The notes under the pieces were generated by a model. It worked only from the letters and a program-made list of their open reading frames with translations, made no database searches and was not told the origin of the DNA. From positions 62,001-126,000 of the forward strand of contig JAZKHY010000061.1 in the NCBI GenBank assembly GCA_040385105.1: a DNA stretch of 64,000 nucleotides. The letters run 5' to 3'. Shown here piece after piece: positions 19,834 to 28,445 of the stretch. The stretch is from JACMQX01 sp040385105. Its GTDB lineage: Bacteria; Pseudomonadota; Gammaproteobacteria; Burkholderiales; Burkholderiaceae_C. A program made the translations under genes and the position numbers. Position 1 is the stretch's first letter. Each line of letters opens with the position of its first letter.

Positions 19834-20424
19834 ATGGCAATGCAGACACCGTTTTTTGGCAAGCGCGAACCCGAGGCCGTCAACTCCCGCTACAACCCGG
19901 GCGGCTCGGGCTTGCAGAACCATGCGCAGCCTGGCGGCCATGCCAATGCGCAGGGTGCCAATCCGGCCCATGCCAATGCTGCGGCGCAGGCAGCCAACCC
20001 GCTGGCGCAGGCGGCCAACGCACCCAGCGCAGCCGCACCCGCAAAGGAAGGCGGCAGCAAGCTCACCGTCGGCCCCAACATCAAGCTCAAGGGCGTGGAG
20101 ATCACCGACTGCGACACGCTCGTGGTCGAGGGCACTGTCGAGGCCACCATGGATTCGCGCGTGATCCAGATCGCCGAACACGGCGCGTTCAAGGGCTCGG
20201 CCGATATCGACATCGCCGAGATTCACGGCGAGTTTGAAGGCAGCCTCACGGTGCGCCAGAAGCTGGTGATCCACTCCACCGGCAAGGTCACGGGCAAGAT
20301 CCGCTACGGCAAGCTGGTGATCGAAGAGGGCGGCCAGCTCTCCGGCGAGATCCAGTTCGGCGCGCTGACTGGGGCACCTACGGCTGTTGTGATGGCGCGG
20401 CCCGGCTTGCAGCAAGCCGCGTAA
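19834..20424 (+). CDS. bactofilin (polymer-forming cytoskeletal protein)
   Basis: Bactofilins self-assemble into filaments that place cell-wall or polarity factors. Protein of 196 residues: an N-terminal low-complexity tail rich in Ala, Asn and Gln (about 15-75, with repeated A-N-A-Q runs), then the right-handed beta-helix core (about 82-180) with LTVGPNIKLKGVEITDCDTLVVEGTVEATMDSRVIQIAEHGAFKGSADIDIAEIHGEFEGSLTVRQKLVIHSTGKVTGKIRYGKLVIEEGG split over short rungs. The start at 19834 has AAGGAG 7 nt upstream. A dispersed palindromic repeat begins 1 nt after the stop. No peptidase or cell-wall partner is adjacent, although L,D-transpeptidase-like genes lie 2 kb downstream. Confidence 0.9.
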   Translation: MAMQTPFFGKREPEAVNSRYNPGGSGLQNHAQPGGHANAQGANPAHANAAAQAANPLAQAANAPSAAAPAKEGGSKLTVGPNIKLKGVEITDCDTLVVEGTVEATMDSRVIQIAEHGAFKGSADIDIAEIHGEFEGSLTVRQKLVIHSTGKVTGKIRYGKLVIEEGGQLSGEIQFGALTGAPTAVVMARPGLQQAA

Positions 20425-20425
20425 A

Positions 20426-20457
20426 GATGGATCCCGGATCAAGTCCGGGATGACAGG
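20426..20457. repeat. dispersed palindromic repeat after the bactofilin gene
   Basis: TCCCGGATCAAGTCCGGGA within a GATGGA...TGACAG frame, the same module as at 12006-12035 and 26636-26665 but in opposite orientation. It starts 1 nt after the bactofilin stop and could fold into a stable hairpin ending the transcript. Confidence 0.85.
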
Positions 20458-20502
20458 AGTGGGCGGCAATAATGGAGGCACTTCATCCCCCAAAAAGATG
20501 CC

Positions 20503-21174
20503 ATGTCCCTCCAGACCATAGAAATCGAAACCGGCACCAACCCCACCGCCGCCATCATCCTCATGCACGGCCTGGGCGCCGACGGGAATGACTTTGTGCC
20601 GTTCACCGAAGAGCTGGACCTGAGGGCTGCAGGCGCGGTGCGCTTCGTGTTCCCGAATGCACCGCTGCTGCCGGTGACCATCAATGGCGGCTACCGCATG
20701 CCGGCCTGGTATGACATCCTGGGCATGGACCTCGTGCGCAACGAAGACGAGGCCGGCCTGCGCAAGTCGCAGGCGGCCATCGACGCACTGATCGAACGCG
20801 AGAAGGCGCGCGGCATTCCCGCCAACCGGATTGTCATGGCCGGCTTCTCGCAGGGCTGTGCCATGGCGCTGATGACCGGCCTGCGGCACAAGGACCGGCT
20901 GGCGGGCATCGTCGGCATGTCGGGCTACCTGCCGCTGGCCTCGATGACGGCTGCCGAAATCAGCGCCACCAATGCGGGCCTGCCGGTATTCCTCGGCCAT
21001 GGCGTGCGTGACCCGGTGGTTCCACTGGCCGGCGGCGTTGCTTCGCGTGAAGCCCTGAAGGCCATGGGGTACGACGTGGAGTGGCACGAGTACCCGATGG
21101 AGCATTCGGTCTGCGCCCCCGAGGTTGCGGACCTCAACCGCTGGCTGCTCAAGGTGCTCGCGCCGCGCGCATAG
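20503..21174 (+). CDS. carboxylesterase / phospholipase family alpha-beta hydrolase
   Basis: Serine hydrolase of 223 residues acting on short-chain esters (family: phospholipase/carboxylesterase, like Pseudomonas EstB). Evidence: ILMHGLGADGNDF oxyanion region, nucleophile serine in MAGFSQGCAMAL, aspartate in LGHGVRDPVVP and histidine in EYPMEHSVCAPEV; length is normal. No signal peptide, so cytoplasmic. No strong ribosome site is seen before the ATG. Stand-alone gene, convergent with the small gene that follows. Confidence 0.9.
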   Translation: MSLQTIEIETGTNPTAAIILMHGLGADGNDFVPFTEELDLRAAGAVRFVFPNAPLLPVTINGGYRMPAWYDILGMDLVRNEDEAGLRKSQAAIDALIEREKARGIPANRIVMAGFSQGCAMALMTGLRHKDRLAGIVGMSGYLPLASMTAAEISATNAGLPVFLGHGVRDPVVPLAGGVASREALKAMGYDVEWHEYPMEHSVCAPEVADLNRWLLKVLAPRA

Positions 21175-21189
21175 CCTTCAAGTTGCCGG

Positions 21190-21489
21190 TCAGTTCTCGA
21201 AGTCGCTGGCCTGCAGCACGATGGGGTTGCCCACGTGGACTCCCACCGTCAGGATGTTCACCACTTTTTCCGCGATGCGTTTGACATGGGTGTCAAACGC
21301 GTGGTGGACGTCCTGGTACGAAGGCAGGACCGAATCGTCCAGCTTTTCCAGCGCGTCCTGCGTCAGCACGAACTTGCGGTGCTGCCAGGCGAGGCCTGCG
21401 TTGAAGTAAACGCCTGCGCGGCCTGCAAAGTCGGCAACGCGCACATCGTTCAGCACGTCTGCGGCGCGTTCAATGGTCTGGGTGGGCAT
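21190..21489 (-). CDS. small conserved-looking protein, function unknown
   Basis: Protein of 99 residues that I do not recognise. Start at 21489 is supported by AGGAG 5 nt upstream; the open frame 10 codons further back is not. Sequence has no signal peptide or membrane segment, is moderately acidic and looks alpha-helical (IERAADVLNDVRVADFAGRAGVYFNAGLAWQHRKF; FDTHVKRIAEKVVNILTVGVHVG). Convergent with the esterase gene (15 bp apart). Codon use and a proper ribosome site support a real gene. Confidence 0.65.
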   Translation of the reverse strand: MPTQTIERAADVLNDVRVADFAGRAGVYFNAGLAWQHRKFVLTQDALEKLDDSVLPSYQDVHHAFDTHVKRIAEKVVNILTVGVHVGNPIVLQASDFEN

Positions 21490-21807
21490 GGTTTCTCCTG
21501 TGGTGGGTGTTGCAGGCATCGTAGGGAAACAAGCGTGCCGCGCGTGTAGGACGGCAGCACTTTCGACTCAACTTCCACGCCTGCACGCGCACCAATGCAT
21601 GAGCGCGGGGCCCGTGTGTGGCGGGCCGTCCGGCTACTGAATGTGACCATCTGAAAGTGAATGATTTCAGGGCGGTCCATGTCCTACATGCACATGCGTG
21701 CGACACCGATGCCCCGCACGCGGCCCTGCCGATAAATTTGAGTCAGCCGGTATTTCTGTCGGCAGTATCCAGCCCTCCGGGGTCTTTCAATCATCAAGGA
21801 GTTAGCC

Positions 21808-22083
21808 ATGACAAAGTTTCCCAAAAGCCTGACCGTTCTTGCCACCGCCGCCGCCCTGGTTGCAGGCGTTGCCTTTGCACAGACCAGCGATCCGGCACAG
21901 CAGCCGGCGCCCAACACGACCGGCCAGCCCGGCGCAACCCTGGGTGCCCAGGAGTCTGGCACCATGAACTCCGGCAGCACGCTGAACAACTCCGGCACCG
22001 TCAATTCCGGAAGCAGTGTGGACGGCACCACCAACGCACAGAGCGACATCGTCTCGCCCGAGCCGCGCGCTGACCGCAACTAA
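21808..22083 (+). CDS. small exported Ser/Asn/Thr-rich protein, function unknown
   Basis: Protein of 91 residues with a clear Sec signal peptide (residues 1-24: basic start, hydrophobic LTVLATAAALVAGVAFA, cleavage after AFA). The mature part is low-complexity: Pro/Gln/Ala first, then repeats of the type NSGSTLNNSGTVNSGSSVDGT. AAGGAG 7 nt upstream of the ATG. Likely a periplasmic or surface-exposed unfolded peptide. The 288-bp gap upstream (21520-21807) shows no gene. The L,D-transpeptidase-like gene begins shortly downstream on the same strand. Confidence 0.7.
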   Translation: MTKFPKSLTVLATAAALVAGVAFAQTSDPAQQPAPNTTGQPGATLGAQESGTMNSGSTLNNSGTVNSGSSVDGTTNAQSDIVSPEPRADRN

Positions 22084-22113
22084 GCTGTGACACACGGCGC
22101 ACGGGGGCCGCGC

Positions 22114-22950
22114 ATGATACGCGCGGTCCCTGTGCACGACATGTTCGCGACAGTCCCCCAGCCCATCTCCAAACCTTCCGTCACCATGACCACACAGGAA
22201 CCATCCCAGCTGGACGCCGTGCTCAAGGGTTTGGGCATGGGTTGCGCCATCCTCGCGCTGATCATGCCGGGGCAGGTCACCTCATCGCAGAAGCGTGTGC
22301 CGCGCACCGCCGCAGTCGTGCAGTTGCAGAACCTGCCGATGCATGCGGACTTTGGCCATGAGTCCGTGTCCGAAGACGTCCGGCATACCGCCAACTGGGC
22401 GATGCATTCGCGCGATGCGCACGGCATGCCCTTTGTCGTCGTTGACAAGAAGAACGTCACCGTCCATGTATTCGGCCCCGATGGCCGGCTGCGTGGCTCC
22501 ACGCCGGTGCTGCTGGGCTCGGCCGTTGGCGACGACTCGGTGCATGGCATCGGCGAGCGGGAGATATCAGGCATCCTGCCGCACGAGCGCACCACTCCCT
22601 CGGGCCGCTTCGTGAGCACGCCGGGGCGCAATGCCGCAGGCGAGGACATTGTCTGGGTGGACTACGACGCCGCCGTGTCCATGCACCGTGTGCGCCCCAA
22701 GGTCGCGGCCGAGCAGCGCCTGGAGCGGCTGGCGTCCCCCACGCCGGACGACAACCGCATCTCGTTTGGCTGCATCAATGTGCCGACCCGCTTCTACGAC
22801 GCCATGATCCACCCGCTGCTGGGGCGATCGAAGGCGGTGGTGTATGTGCTGCCCGAAACCCGGCCCTTGCGTGAGGAATTTGGCTCTTACGACGTGCCGG
22901 GCGCCCCGGCGACGGCCACCGCGCTGCAAAGCCTGCCGCAAAGCCGTTAA
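22114..22950 (+). CDS. L,D-transpeptidase-like (YkuD family) protein
   Basis: Probable peptidoglycan cross-linking or remodelling enzyme. The YkuD-type active site is read from SMHRVRP and RISFGCINVP, where the cysteine nucleophile is normally in SHGC(I)(R/N). A hydrophobic segment (GLGMGCAILALIMPG) near the N terminus suggests export or membrane anchoring. Start is uncertain: GTG 22087, ATG 22114 (GGGGG 6 nt upstream), 22141 and 22186 are all possible. A paralogue lies at 25976-26584 sharing LPHERTTPxGRFVSxPGRN and VYVLPETRP. The two flank a DUF1631 gene on the same strand. Confidence 0.75.
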   Translation: MIRAVPVHDMFATVPQPISKPSVTMTTQEPSQLDAVLKGLGMGCAILALIMPGQVTSSQKRVPRTAAVVQLQNLPMHADFGHESVSEDVRHTANWAMHSRDAHGMPFVVVDKKNVTVHVFGPDGRLRGSTPVLLGSAVGDDSVHGIGEREISGILPHERTTPSGRFVSTPGRNAAGEDIVWVDYDAAVSMHRVRPKVAAEQRLERLASPTPDDNRISFGCINVPTRFYDAMIHPLLGRSKAVVYVLPETRPLREEFGSYDVPGAPATATALQSLPQSR

Positions 22951-23110
22951 TATCAGACAGGTGTACAAGGGCCGCAATGGCTGTGGGTCCTTGCAACATT
23001 CGTAACTTCTTCTTACAACGCCGGCAGGCATGCGCGAGACACCGTCACGGGTGCTTCGTATGATTTGCCTTTCTGGCAAGACAAGAGGCAGTTTCCCACC
23101 ACTGTCACAC

Positions 23111-25729
23111 ATGGCTTCGCAACCGTACATTCTGCAAAAGTGCTTCAAGGACGCGTCCGCAGCCGCAGGGCCGGCGCTGGAGCGTTGCATTGACTATGCG
23201 GTGGGCGTGTTGCAGGAGGCCGAGACCAAGAGCCTGAAGGCCAAACAGCGCGACGAGCTGGCCATGGCCTGGCGCGAGCTGCTCAAGCTCAGGCCCGTCT
23301 GGGTTGCCCAATACCCGCGCGACGTGCTTGCCGCCTTCAATACCCCGGTAGATGCTGCAAGGGCGGGCGCTGCACCGGCAGCCCGCACCCTGTCCGCCGG
23401 CGACAAGTTTTCACTGGTGGATGACGACGAACTGGTGCAGAACATCGAGTCGTCCCGGCTGCTCCAGCGCGTGCTGCCGGTGGTGGAACAGGTGCTGTCC
23501 GAGCTGGATGCGTTGATGAGCTCGGCCCAGGGCCTGCCCAATGTATCGCCCGAACTCAACCCGGTGCGCCCCGACGCCTTTGCCCAGGCCCTGCGCCGCA
23601 TGATCGACGAGGCCCAGGCCGAGCCCGACACGCGCATGCTGTGGTCGCGCCATGTGGGCGCGCAGCTCGGCAAGGAGCTCAAACAGATCTACACCGAGAT
23701 GGTTGACACGCTCAAGGCGGCCAACGTTCAGTCGGCCAGCTACCGCGTGCTGCAGACGCCCGCCAGCGTCACGGCCAAGCGCATTTCCGCGCGCACTGAC
23801 GGGGGGCCCGCCGGTGCTGGTGGCCCCGGTGGTGCCGGCGGCGCGGGTGGAGGCTATGGCGGCATGGGCCATGAGGCGCCACCGGGCGGCCTGCTGGGCG
23901 ACGGCCTGCCAGACCCCGAGCAGTACTACGACCTGTCCAATTACGAAATCAGCGACGCGCTGTTCCAGGACTTCCTGTTCCACGGCGGCTCCAACCAGCA
24001 GCAGGGCCTGGCGCCCTCCTATTACGCCTCGGTCGATGAAGAGCTGGCCAACCTGCGTGCCGAGCCCGACCTGGGCCCGCAGTTCCAGGAGACCGAGCCG
24101 CCGATCCCGCAGGAATACCTGCAGATGCCGGCGGTGGACCGGCCGGCGCGCTTTGTCGATGTACTGAGCCAGCTGAGCTCCCAGGTCTGGGGCGCCTACG
24201 GCCGCTCGCGCGAGCGCGCCATCCTGCGCACCCAGCTCAAGAAAGACGCCACCCGTGTAGGCCAGGTGCTGGGCCTGGAGGTGGTGCGCAAGCTGGTCAA
24301 CCAGGTGGCGCAGGACCCGCGCCTGCTGGTGCCGGTGCGCGAGTCCATCGTGGCGCTGGAGCCGTCGCTGCTGCGCCTGGCCATGATCGACCCGCGCTTT
24401 TTCAGCGACGAGCGCCACCCGGGCCGCCGGCTGATGGAGCGCGTGGCCGAACGCAGCTTCAAGTACAACGACGAGTTCAGCCCCGAGTTCCAGGCTTTCT
24501 TCCAGCCGGTGGCCAAGGCCTTCGTGGCCCTGAACGACCGAGAGATCACAGAAGCCCAGCCGTTCGAGTCCGCGCTGCAGCAGCTGGAGTCCCAATGGCT
24601 GGAGCAGGACCGCGACGAGGGCGGCCAGCAGCAGCAGATGCTGCAGGCGATGCAGTTCGCCGAAGAGCGGCAGGCCAAGGCCGACCAGATCGCCTGGGAC
24701 CTCAGCAACCGCTCCGACCTGGACCATGTTCCTGCCGTGGTGCTGGACTTCCTCTACGGCCCCTGGGCGCTGGCCATGGCCCATGCCCGCATGACCGACA
24801 AGACCGACGCCATCGACCCCATGGGCCTGGGCTCGGTGGTGGCGGACCTCATCTGGAGCGTCAAGACCGAGTTCACGCTGCGCCAGCCGGCCAAGCTGCT
24901 GGAAATGATCCCGCCGCTGATCCGGGAATTGCGCGCCGGGCTGGACCTGCTGGGCCGCGACCAGCGCGAGGACGACGCATTCTTTGAGGCGCTGATGCGC
25001 CTGCACCGCCCGGCGCTGCGGCTGCGCCGCGCCAAGAACCGGCGCGATGCCGAGGTGGAATCCGGCGCCGTGCCGCTGGACGCCGAGGCCCTGCCGGCCA
25101 CACCGGAGCAGCGCAAGGCCAAGGCTGCAGCGCTGCCCTGGCTGGCGCGCCAGGACATGGCTGCCGCCGGCTTTGAAGACACCCTGCCCACCGGGGCCGC
25201 GCAGCTGGAGGAAGAATTGCCCGCCCCCCCCGCGCCGGTTCAGGAAGCCGCTGGGGCAATGGACTTCTCGCTGGACCCGGCGCTTGCCGCCGGCGCCTCG
25301 GCCGCGTCTTCAGCCGAGGCTGCGGTGGAAGACGCCGGCCCCACACCAGCCGACATCCTCGCCACGCTGGTCACCGGCAGCTGGGCCGACCTGTATTCCA
25401 AAGGCCGCTGGCTGCGGGCCCAGCTGATCTGGGCCAGCTCCAAGGGCACGCTGTTCATGTTTGTGAGCCATGGCGGCCAGCCGCACTCGATGACGAAGCG
25501 CAGCTGCGAGCGCCTCATCCGCGAGCGGTTGCTGCGCCCGGTGGACGCCCACGGCGTGGTGGCCAATGCGCTGGATGCCGTGGCGCGCGAGGCCGCACCC
25601 GGCAAGGGGCGCAGCGGCGACGGCGCAGCATCGCAACCGGTACCGCTGGACGACGACGGCAACCGCGCCGGGAAGGCGTACCTGCCGCGCCGCCCGTCCA
25701 GCACCAGCCAGATGGGCATCCTGGCCTGA
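23111..25729 (+). CDS. DUF1631 family protein
   Basis: Large cytoplasmic protein of about 872 residues in the DUF1631 family, for which I know no established function. It is mostly helical, with a glycine-rich hinge (about 235-265, GAGGPGGAGGAGGGYGG), an acidic, Ala/Pro-rich linker (about 700-745), and a conserved C-terminal block (about 750-820: PADILATLVTGSWADLYSKGRWLRAQLIW, LFMFVSHGGQPHSMTKRSCERLI). The ATG at 23111 is chosen because MASQPYILQKCFKDA matches a natural start; 27 further codons are open upstream. No signal peptide or membrane segment. Flanked by two L,D-transpeptidase-like paralogues, hinting at an envelope-related role. Confidence 0.82.
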   Translation: MASQPYILQKCFKDASAAAGPALERCIDYAVGVLQEAETKSLKAKQRDELAMAWRELLKLRPVWVAQYPRDVLAAFNTPVDAARAGAAPAARTLSAGDKFSLVDDDELVQNIESSRLLQRVLPVVEQVLSELDALMSSAQGLPNVSPELNPVRPDAFAQALRRMIDEAQAEPDTRMLWSRHVGAQLGKELKQIYTEMVDTLKAANVQSASYRVLQTPASVTAKRISARTDGGPAGAGGPGGAGGAGGGYGGMGHEAPPGGLLGDGLPDPEQYYDLSNYEISDALFQDFLFHGGSNQQQGLAPSYYASVDEELANLRAEPDLGPQFQETEPPIPQEYLQMPAVDRPARFVDVLSQLSSQVWGAYGRSRERAILRTQLKKDATRVGQVLGLEVVRKLVNQVAQDPRLLVPVRESIVALEPSLLRLAMIDPRFFSDERHPGRRLMERVAERSFKYNDEFSPEFQAFFQPVAKAFVALNDREITEAQPFESALQQLESQWLEQDRDEGGQQQQMLQAMQFAEERQAKADQIAWDLSNRSDLDHVPAVVLDFLYGPWALAMAHARMTDKTDAIDPMGLGSVVADLIWSVKTEFTLRQPAKLLEMIPPLIRELRAGLDLLGRDQREDDAFFEALMRLHRPALRLRRAKNRRDAEVESGAVPLDAEALPATPEQRKAKAAALPWLARQDMAAAGFEDTLPTGAAQLEEELPAPPAPVQEAAGAMDFSLDPALAAGASAASSAEAAVEDAGPTPADILATLVTGSWADLYSKGRWLRAQLIWASSKGTLFMFVSHGGQPHSMTKRSCERLIRERLLRPVDAHGVVANALDAVAREAAPGKGRSGDGAASQPVPLDDDGNRAGKAYLPRRPSSTSQMGILA

Positions 25730-25975
25730 AGGGCGCAGAAATTTTGTAACGCATCAGGAGCCGGGAAATGCCTGCGGCGCTCCTGTGAAGGCATGTGGCT
25801 TGTGCGCGATGTGTAACCAGGAAATCGCGCCAAAAGACCCTACGCCCGCATCTGCGCCTGTTACAAACCGTTGTCTTGTGTCACGGCCCCCGCTAGCATT
25901 TGTTCCATTCAGCGCCGCAGAGCGTTGCCTTGATCTGGTGGAATCAAAATTCGCAGGTTTTTCTCAAGTCTGTTG

Positions 25976-26584
25976 ATGGCGTGCATGCCTGGCGTGGGCG
26001 CACTCATGTGCCTTCCCGCAGCAGCCGCACAGCCGGTTGATTTTGCCGGCGCACGGCCGACGGCCGACGCCGCGTGGATGGGCCACTGGATCGGCGACAC
26101 CGCCGACAACCAGGGCCTGCCCTTTGTGATCATCGACAAGAAGGGCGCGCGTATCCATGTGTTCGAGGCGTCCGGCCGCCTGGTGGGTGATGCCCCGGCG
26201 CTGCTGGGCCTGGCGCCCGGCGACCATTCTGTGCCGGGCATCGGCCAGCGCGACCTGTCGCAGATACTGCCGCACGAACGCACCACGCCGGCAGGCCGCT
26301 TTGTCTCGCTGCCCGGCCGCAACCTGAACGGCGAGCAGGTCATCTGGATCGACTGGAACGCAGGCCTGGCCATTCACCGTGTGCGCACCAGCAACCCGAA
26401 GGAGCGCCGGCCGCAGCGCCTGGCTTCAGCCACGGTGGACGACAACCGCATTTCACTGGGCTGTGTAGTGGTGTCGCTGGAGTTCTTCGAGAACGTGGTG
26501 CAGGCGACGCTGGGGAAAACGCGCGCTGTGGTTTATGTACTCCCGGAAACACGTCCGGTGCAAGAATTCTTCGGCGCGCACTGA
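25976..26584 (+). CDS. L,D-transpeptidase-like protein, second paralogue
   Basis: Exported protein of 202 residues, shorter than its paralogue at 22114-22950. Short signal sequence (about 1-20, ending AAAAQ). Shares PFVIIDKKGARIHVFEASGRLV, LPHERTTPAGRFVSLPGRN, IHRVR and RISLGCVVVS. The putative catalytic cysteine is kept, but the residues after it (VVVS) differ from the INVP of the first copy and the I(R/N) of typical YkuD enzymes, so activity or substrate may have changed. The stop is followed by a dispersed palindromic repeat and the convergent nudC. The gap 25730-25975 has no gene that I can see. Confidence 0.72.
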   Translation: MACMPGVGALMCLPAAAAQPVDFAGARPTADAAWMGHWIGDTADNQGLPFVIIDKKGARIHVFEASGRLVGDAPALLGLAPGDHSVPGIGQRDLSQILPHERTTPAGRFVSLPGRNLNGEQVIWIDWNAGLAIHRVRTSNPKERRPQRLASATVDDNRISLGCVVVSLEFFENVVQATLGKTRAVVYVLPETRPVQEFFGAH

Positions 26585-26599
26585 TCTTTTCCCGTCACC

Positions 26600-26665
26600 G
26601 TGGATTGCGGGTCAAGCCCGCAATGACAAGCTTGCTGTCATCCCGGACTTGATCCGGGATCCATC
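26600..26665. repeat. dispersed palindromic repeat pair forming the 3' end of nudC
   Basis: Modules TTGCGGGTCAAGCCCGCAA (within 26600-26628) and TCCCGGACTTGATCCGGGA (within 26636-26665) lie side by side with an 8-bp spacer. The second module supplies the last nine codons (MDPGSSPG-stop region) of nudC on the minus strand. Located between two convergent genes, so each mRNA would end in a strong hairpin. Confidence 0.85.
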
Positions 26666-27480
26666 TTCGGCAGGTGCGCGTTGATCAAATGCCCGGCAAT
26701 CGACAGCCCCATCGGCGGGGTGCGCGGCAGCTCGTCCCCCGGCCCGAACCACTGCGCCTCGGCGATCTCGCTTTCATCGACCCTGATCTCGCCGCTGTCG
26801 TATTCGGCGGTGAAGGCGATCATCAATGAATGCGGGAACGGCCAGGGCTGGCTGCCGAAGTATTTGAGGTCGCGCACCCGCAAGCCCACCTCCTCGAAAA
26901 TCTCGCGGTGCACCGCCTCTTCAATGGACTCGCCCGCTTCCACAAAGCCGGCCAGTGCGGTGTAGAAGCGCGCGGGCGAGTTGTGGTGGCGCGCCAGCAG
27001 GATCGACTCGCCGCGCCGGATCAGTACCATCATGGCCGGCGAGATGCGCGGGTAGGCCACCATGCCGCATGACGGGCATTTGACGCAGCGCTCACCCGGC
27101 ACATGCGCGGTAGGCGTGGCGCAGGCGCCGCAGAACTGGTGGGTGCGGGCCCATTCGGCAATCTGCCAGGAGCGGCCGGCCACAGCCAGCAGCTGCTCGT
27201 CCATGGCGCCGAACAGCGAGCGCAGCTTGCTGTAGCGGTGGCCGTCCGGCGGCGGCGTGCCGCGCGGCACCCAAGTGGCCTGGCAGTAGCGGCCGTCCAG
27301 CGTACCCACGGGGTGGAACTGCGACTTCTTCACCCCCATCATCAGCACCGCCATCGGGTGGGGCAGCGACAGGTCGTCCTCGCTGACCAGCAGCTCGTCG
27401 CCGCAGAACACGAAGTTGAGCGGCTCGGCATGGTCCTGCGCGGCCAGCAGTGAAACAAAGGAGGCGGGTGTCTTCAGCAT
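26638..27480 (-). CDS. nudC: NAD+ diphosphatase (NudC-like Nudix hydrolase)
   Basis: Hydrolyses NADH/NAD+ to NMN and AMP, and in E. coli also removes NAD caps from RNA. 280 residues. A zinc-ribbon of four cysteines (FCGACATPTAHVPGERCVKCPSCG, about 118-141) precedes the Nudix box GFVEAGESIEEAVHREIFEEVGL, and the SQPWPFPHSLM motif specific to NudC follows. Start at 27480 (MLKTPASF); 15 codons further upstream are open but without family similarity. The terminal KMDPGSSPG is encoded by a dispersed repeat, so the natural C terminus was altered. 7 bp downstream of another Nudix gene on the same strand. Confidence 0.9.
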   Translation of the reverse strand: MLKTPASFVSLLAAQDHAEPLNFVFCGDELLVSEDDLSLPHPMAVLMMGVKKSQFHPVGTLDGRYCQATWVPRGTPPPDGHRYSKLRSLFGAMDEQLLAVAGRSWQIAEWARTHQFCGACATPTAHVPGERCVKCPSCGMVAYPRISPAMMVLIRRGESILLARHHNSPARFYTALAGFVEAGESIEEAVHREIFEEVGLRVRDLKYFGSQPWPFPHSLMIAFTAEYDSGEIRVDESEIAEAQWFGPGDELPRTPPMGLSIAGHLINAHLPKMDPGSSPG

Positions 27481-27487
27481 GATGGGG

Positions 27488-28369
27488 TCATTTGAACAGC
27501 GACTCGAAACCGTCTGGCGGCTCAAAGCGCTTGTTGCGGTAGCTCAGGCGCGAGGGGCCGGGCATGGCGGCGTCGCGCAGCGAATGGCGCTCGTCGCCGG
27601 GGTAGCAGATGGTGCGCACGCCGTCCGCATCAAACGGCTCGGGCTGGATCACCGGCGGCATGCGGCTGCGTGCAGCGGCCAGCGCGTCCTGCACGCCGGC
27701 ATGGCGCGACAGGTGGGCCAGGCTCATGATCTGCGGCGGCGCCAGCTGGATGCCGCCGGCCCAGTACTGCTCCAGCGCATCGCGCGGGCGCAGCCATACG
27801 CTCTCGGTGGACTCATGGTCGTTGTGCACGGCTACCTGGCCCTGGGGCACGGCGGCCACGAAAAAGCGGGTGTCAAAGCGCTTGTTCATCACCGACGGCA
27901 TGGTCGGCGTGATCCAGCGCGACCACGGCGCGACGCTGCTGGCCTGCAGGCGCAGCTTGAGCGCCGCCAGCATGTCCGCAAAGGCATGGCCGTCACGCAG
28001 CATGGCCCAGGCCTCGGCAGCGGTCCGGGCCGACGCGCCCTCGGCATACAGCACGCCGGACTCCTCGAAAGCCTCACGCAGCGCGGCCACGTACAGGCCC
28101 GCAGCCGTCGCGGCATCAATGGCCGGCTCGTTCAGGCGGGCGAGCAGGGTGTCTGGGGTTTCATCCAGGTGGGCCAGCATGTCCAGCTCGGCGTCGGCGC
28201 CGTCCACCTTGCCGCCGGGGAACACGTAGGCGCCGCCCAGCACGTCAGCCAGGCCGTGGCGTTTGAGCAAAAAGACCTCAAGCCCCTGCGCGCCGTCGCG
28301 CAGCATCATGACGGTGGCGGCCGGGCGCGGCGCGGCGGTGACAGTTGAGCGGTTCAGGTCCATGTACAT
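27488..28369 (-). CDS. Nudix hydrolase (NUDT19/CoA-diphosphatase-like)
   Basis: Pyrophosphohydrolase of 293 residues with the extended Nudix arrangement seen in NUDT19-type enzymes: PAATVMMLRDGAQGLEVFLLKRH at the start, VFPGGKVD, then an insertion of about 40 residues before the Nudix helix AALREAFEESGVLY. The catalytic REAFEES core is intact. Substrate unclear (CoA esters or another nucleotide diphosphate). Upstream of nudC with 7 bp between, so probably one transcript. Start could also be the ATG 6 nt inside. Divergent from the SDR gene. Confidence 0.85.
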   Translation of the reverse strand: MYMDLNRSTVTAAPRPAATVMMLRDGAQGLEVFLLKRHGLADVLGGAYVFPGGKVDGADAELDMLAHLDETPDTLLARLNEPAIDAATAAGLYVAALREAFEESGVLYAEGASARTAAEAWAMLRDGHAFADMLAALKLRLQASSVAPWSRWITPTMPSVMNKRFDTRFFVAAVPQGQVAVHNDHESTESVWLRPRDALEQYWAGGIQLAPPQIMSLAHLSRHAGVQDALAAARSRMPPVIQPEPFDADGVRTICYPGDERHSLRDAAMPGPSRLSYRNKRFEPPDGFESLFK

Positions 28370-28445
28370 TACGGCGGGTTCGCCCTGAGGCTACCAGAGT
28401 CCGGGCCGGAGCACACATCACCAACATGACAGGAAACACTTCACC

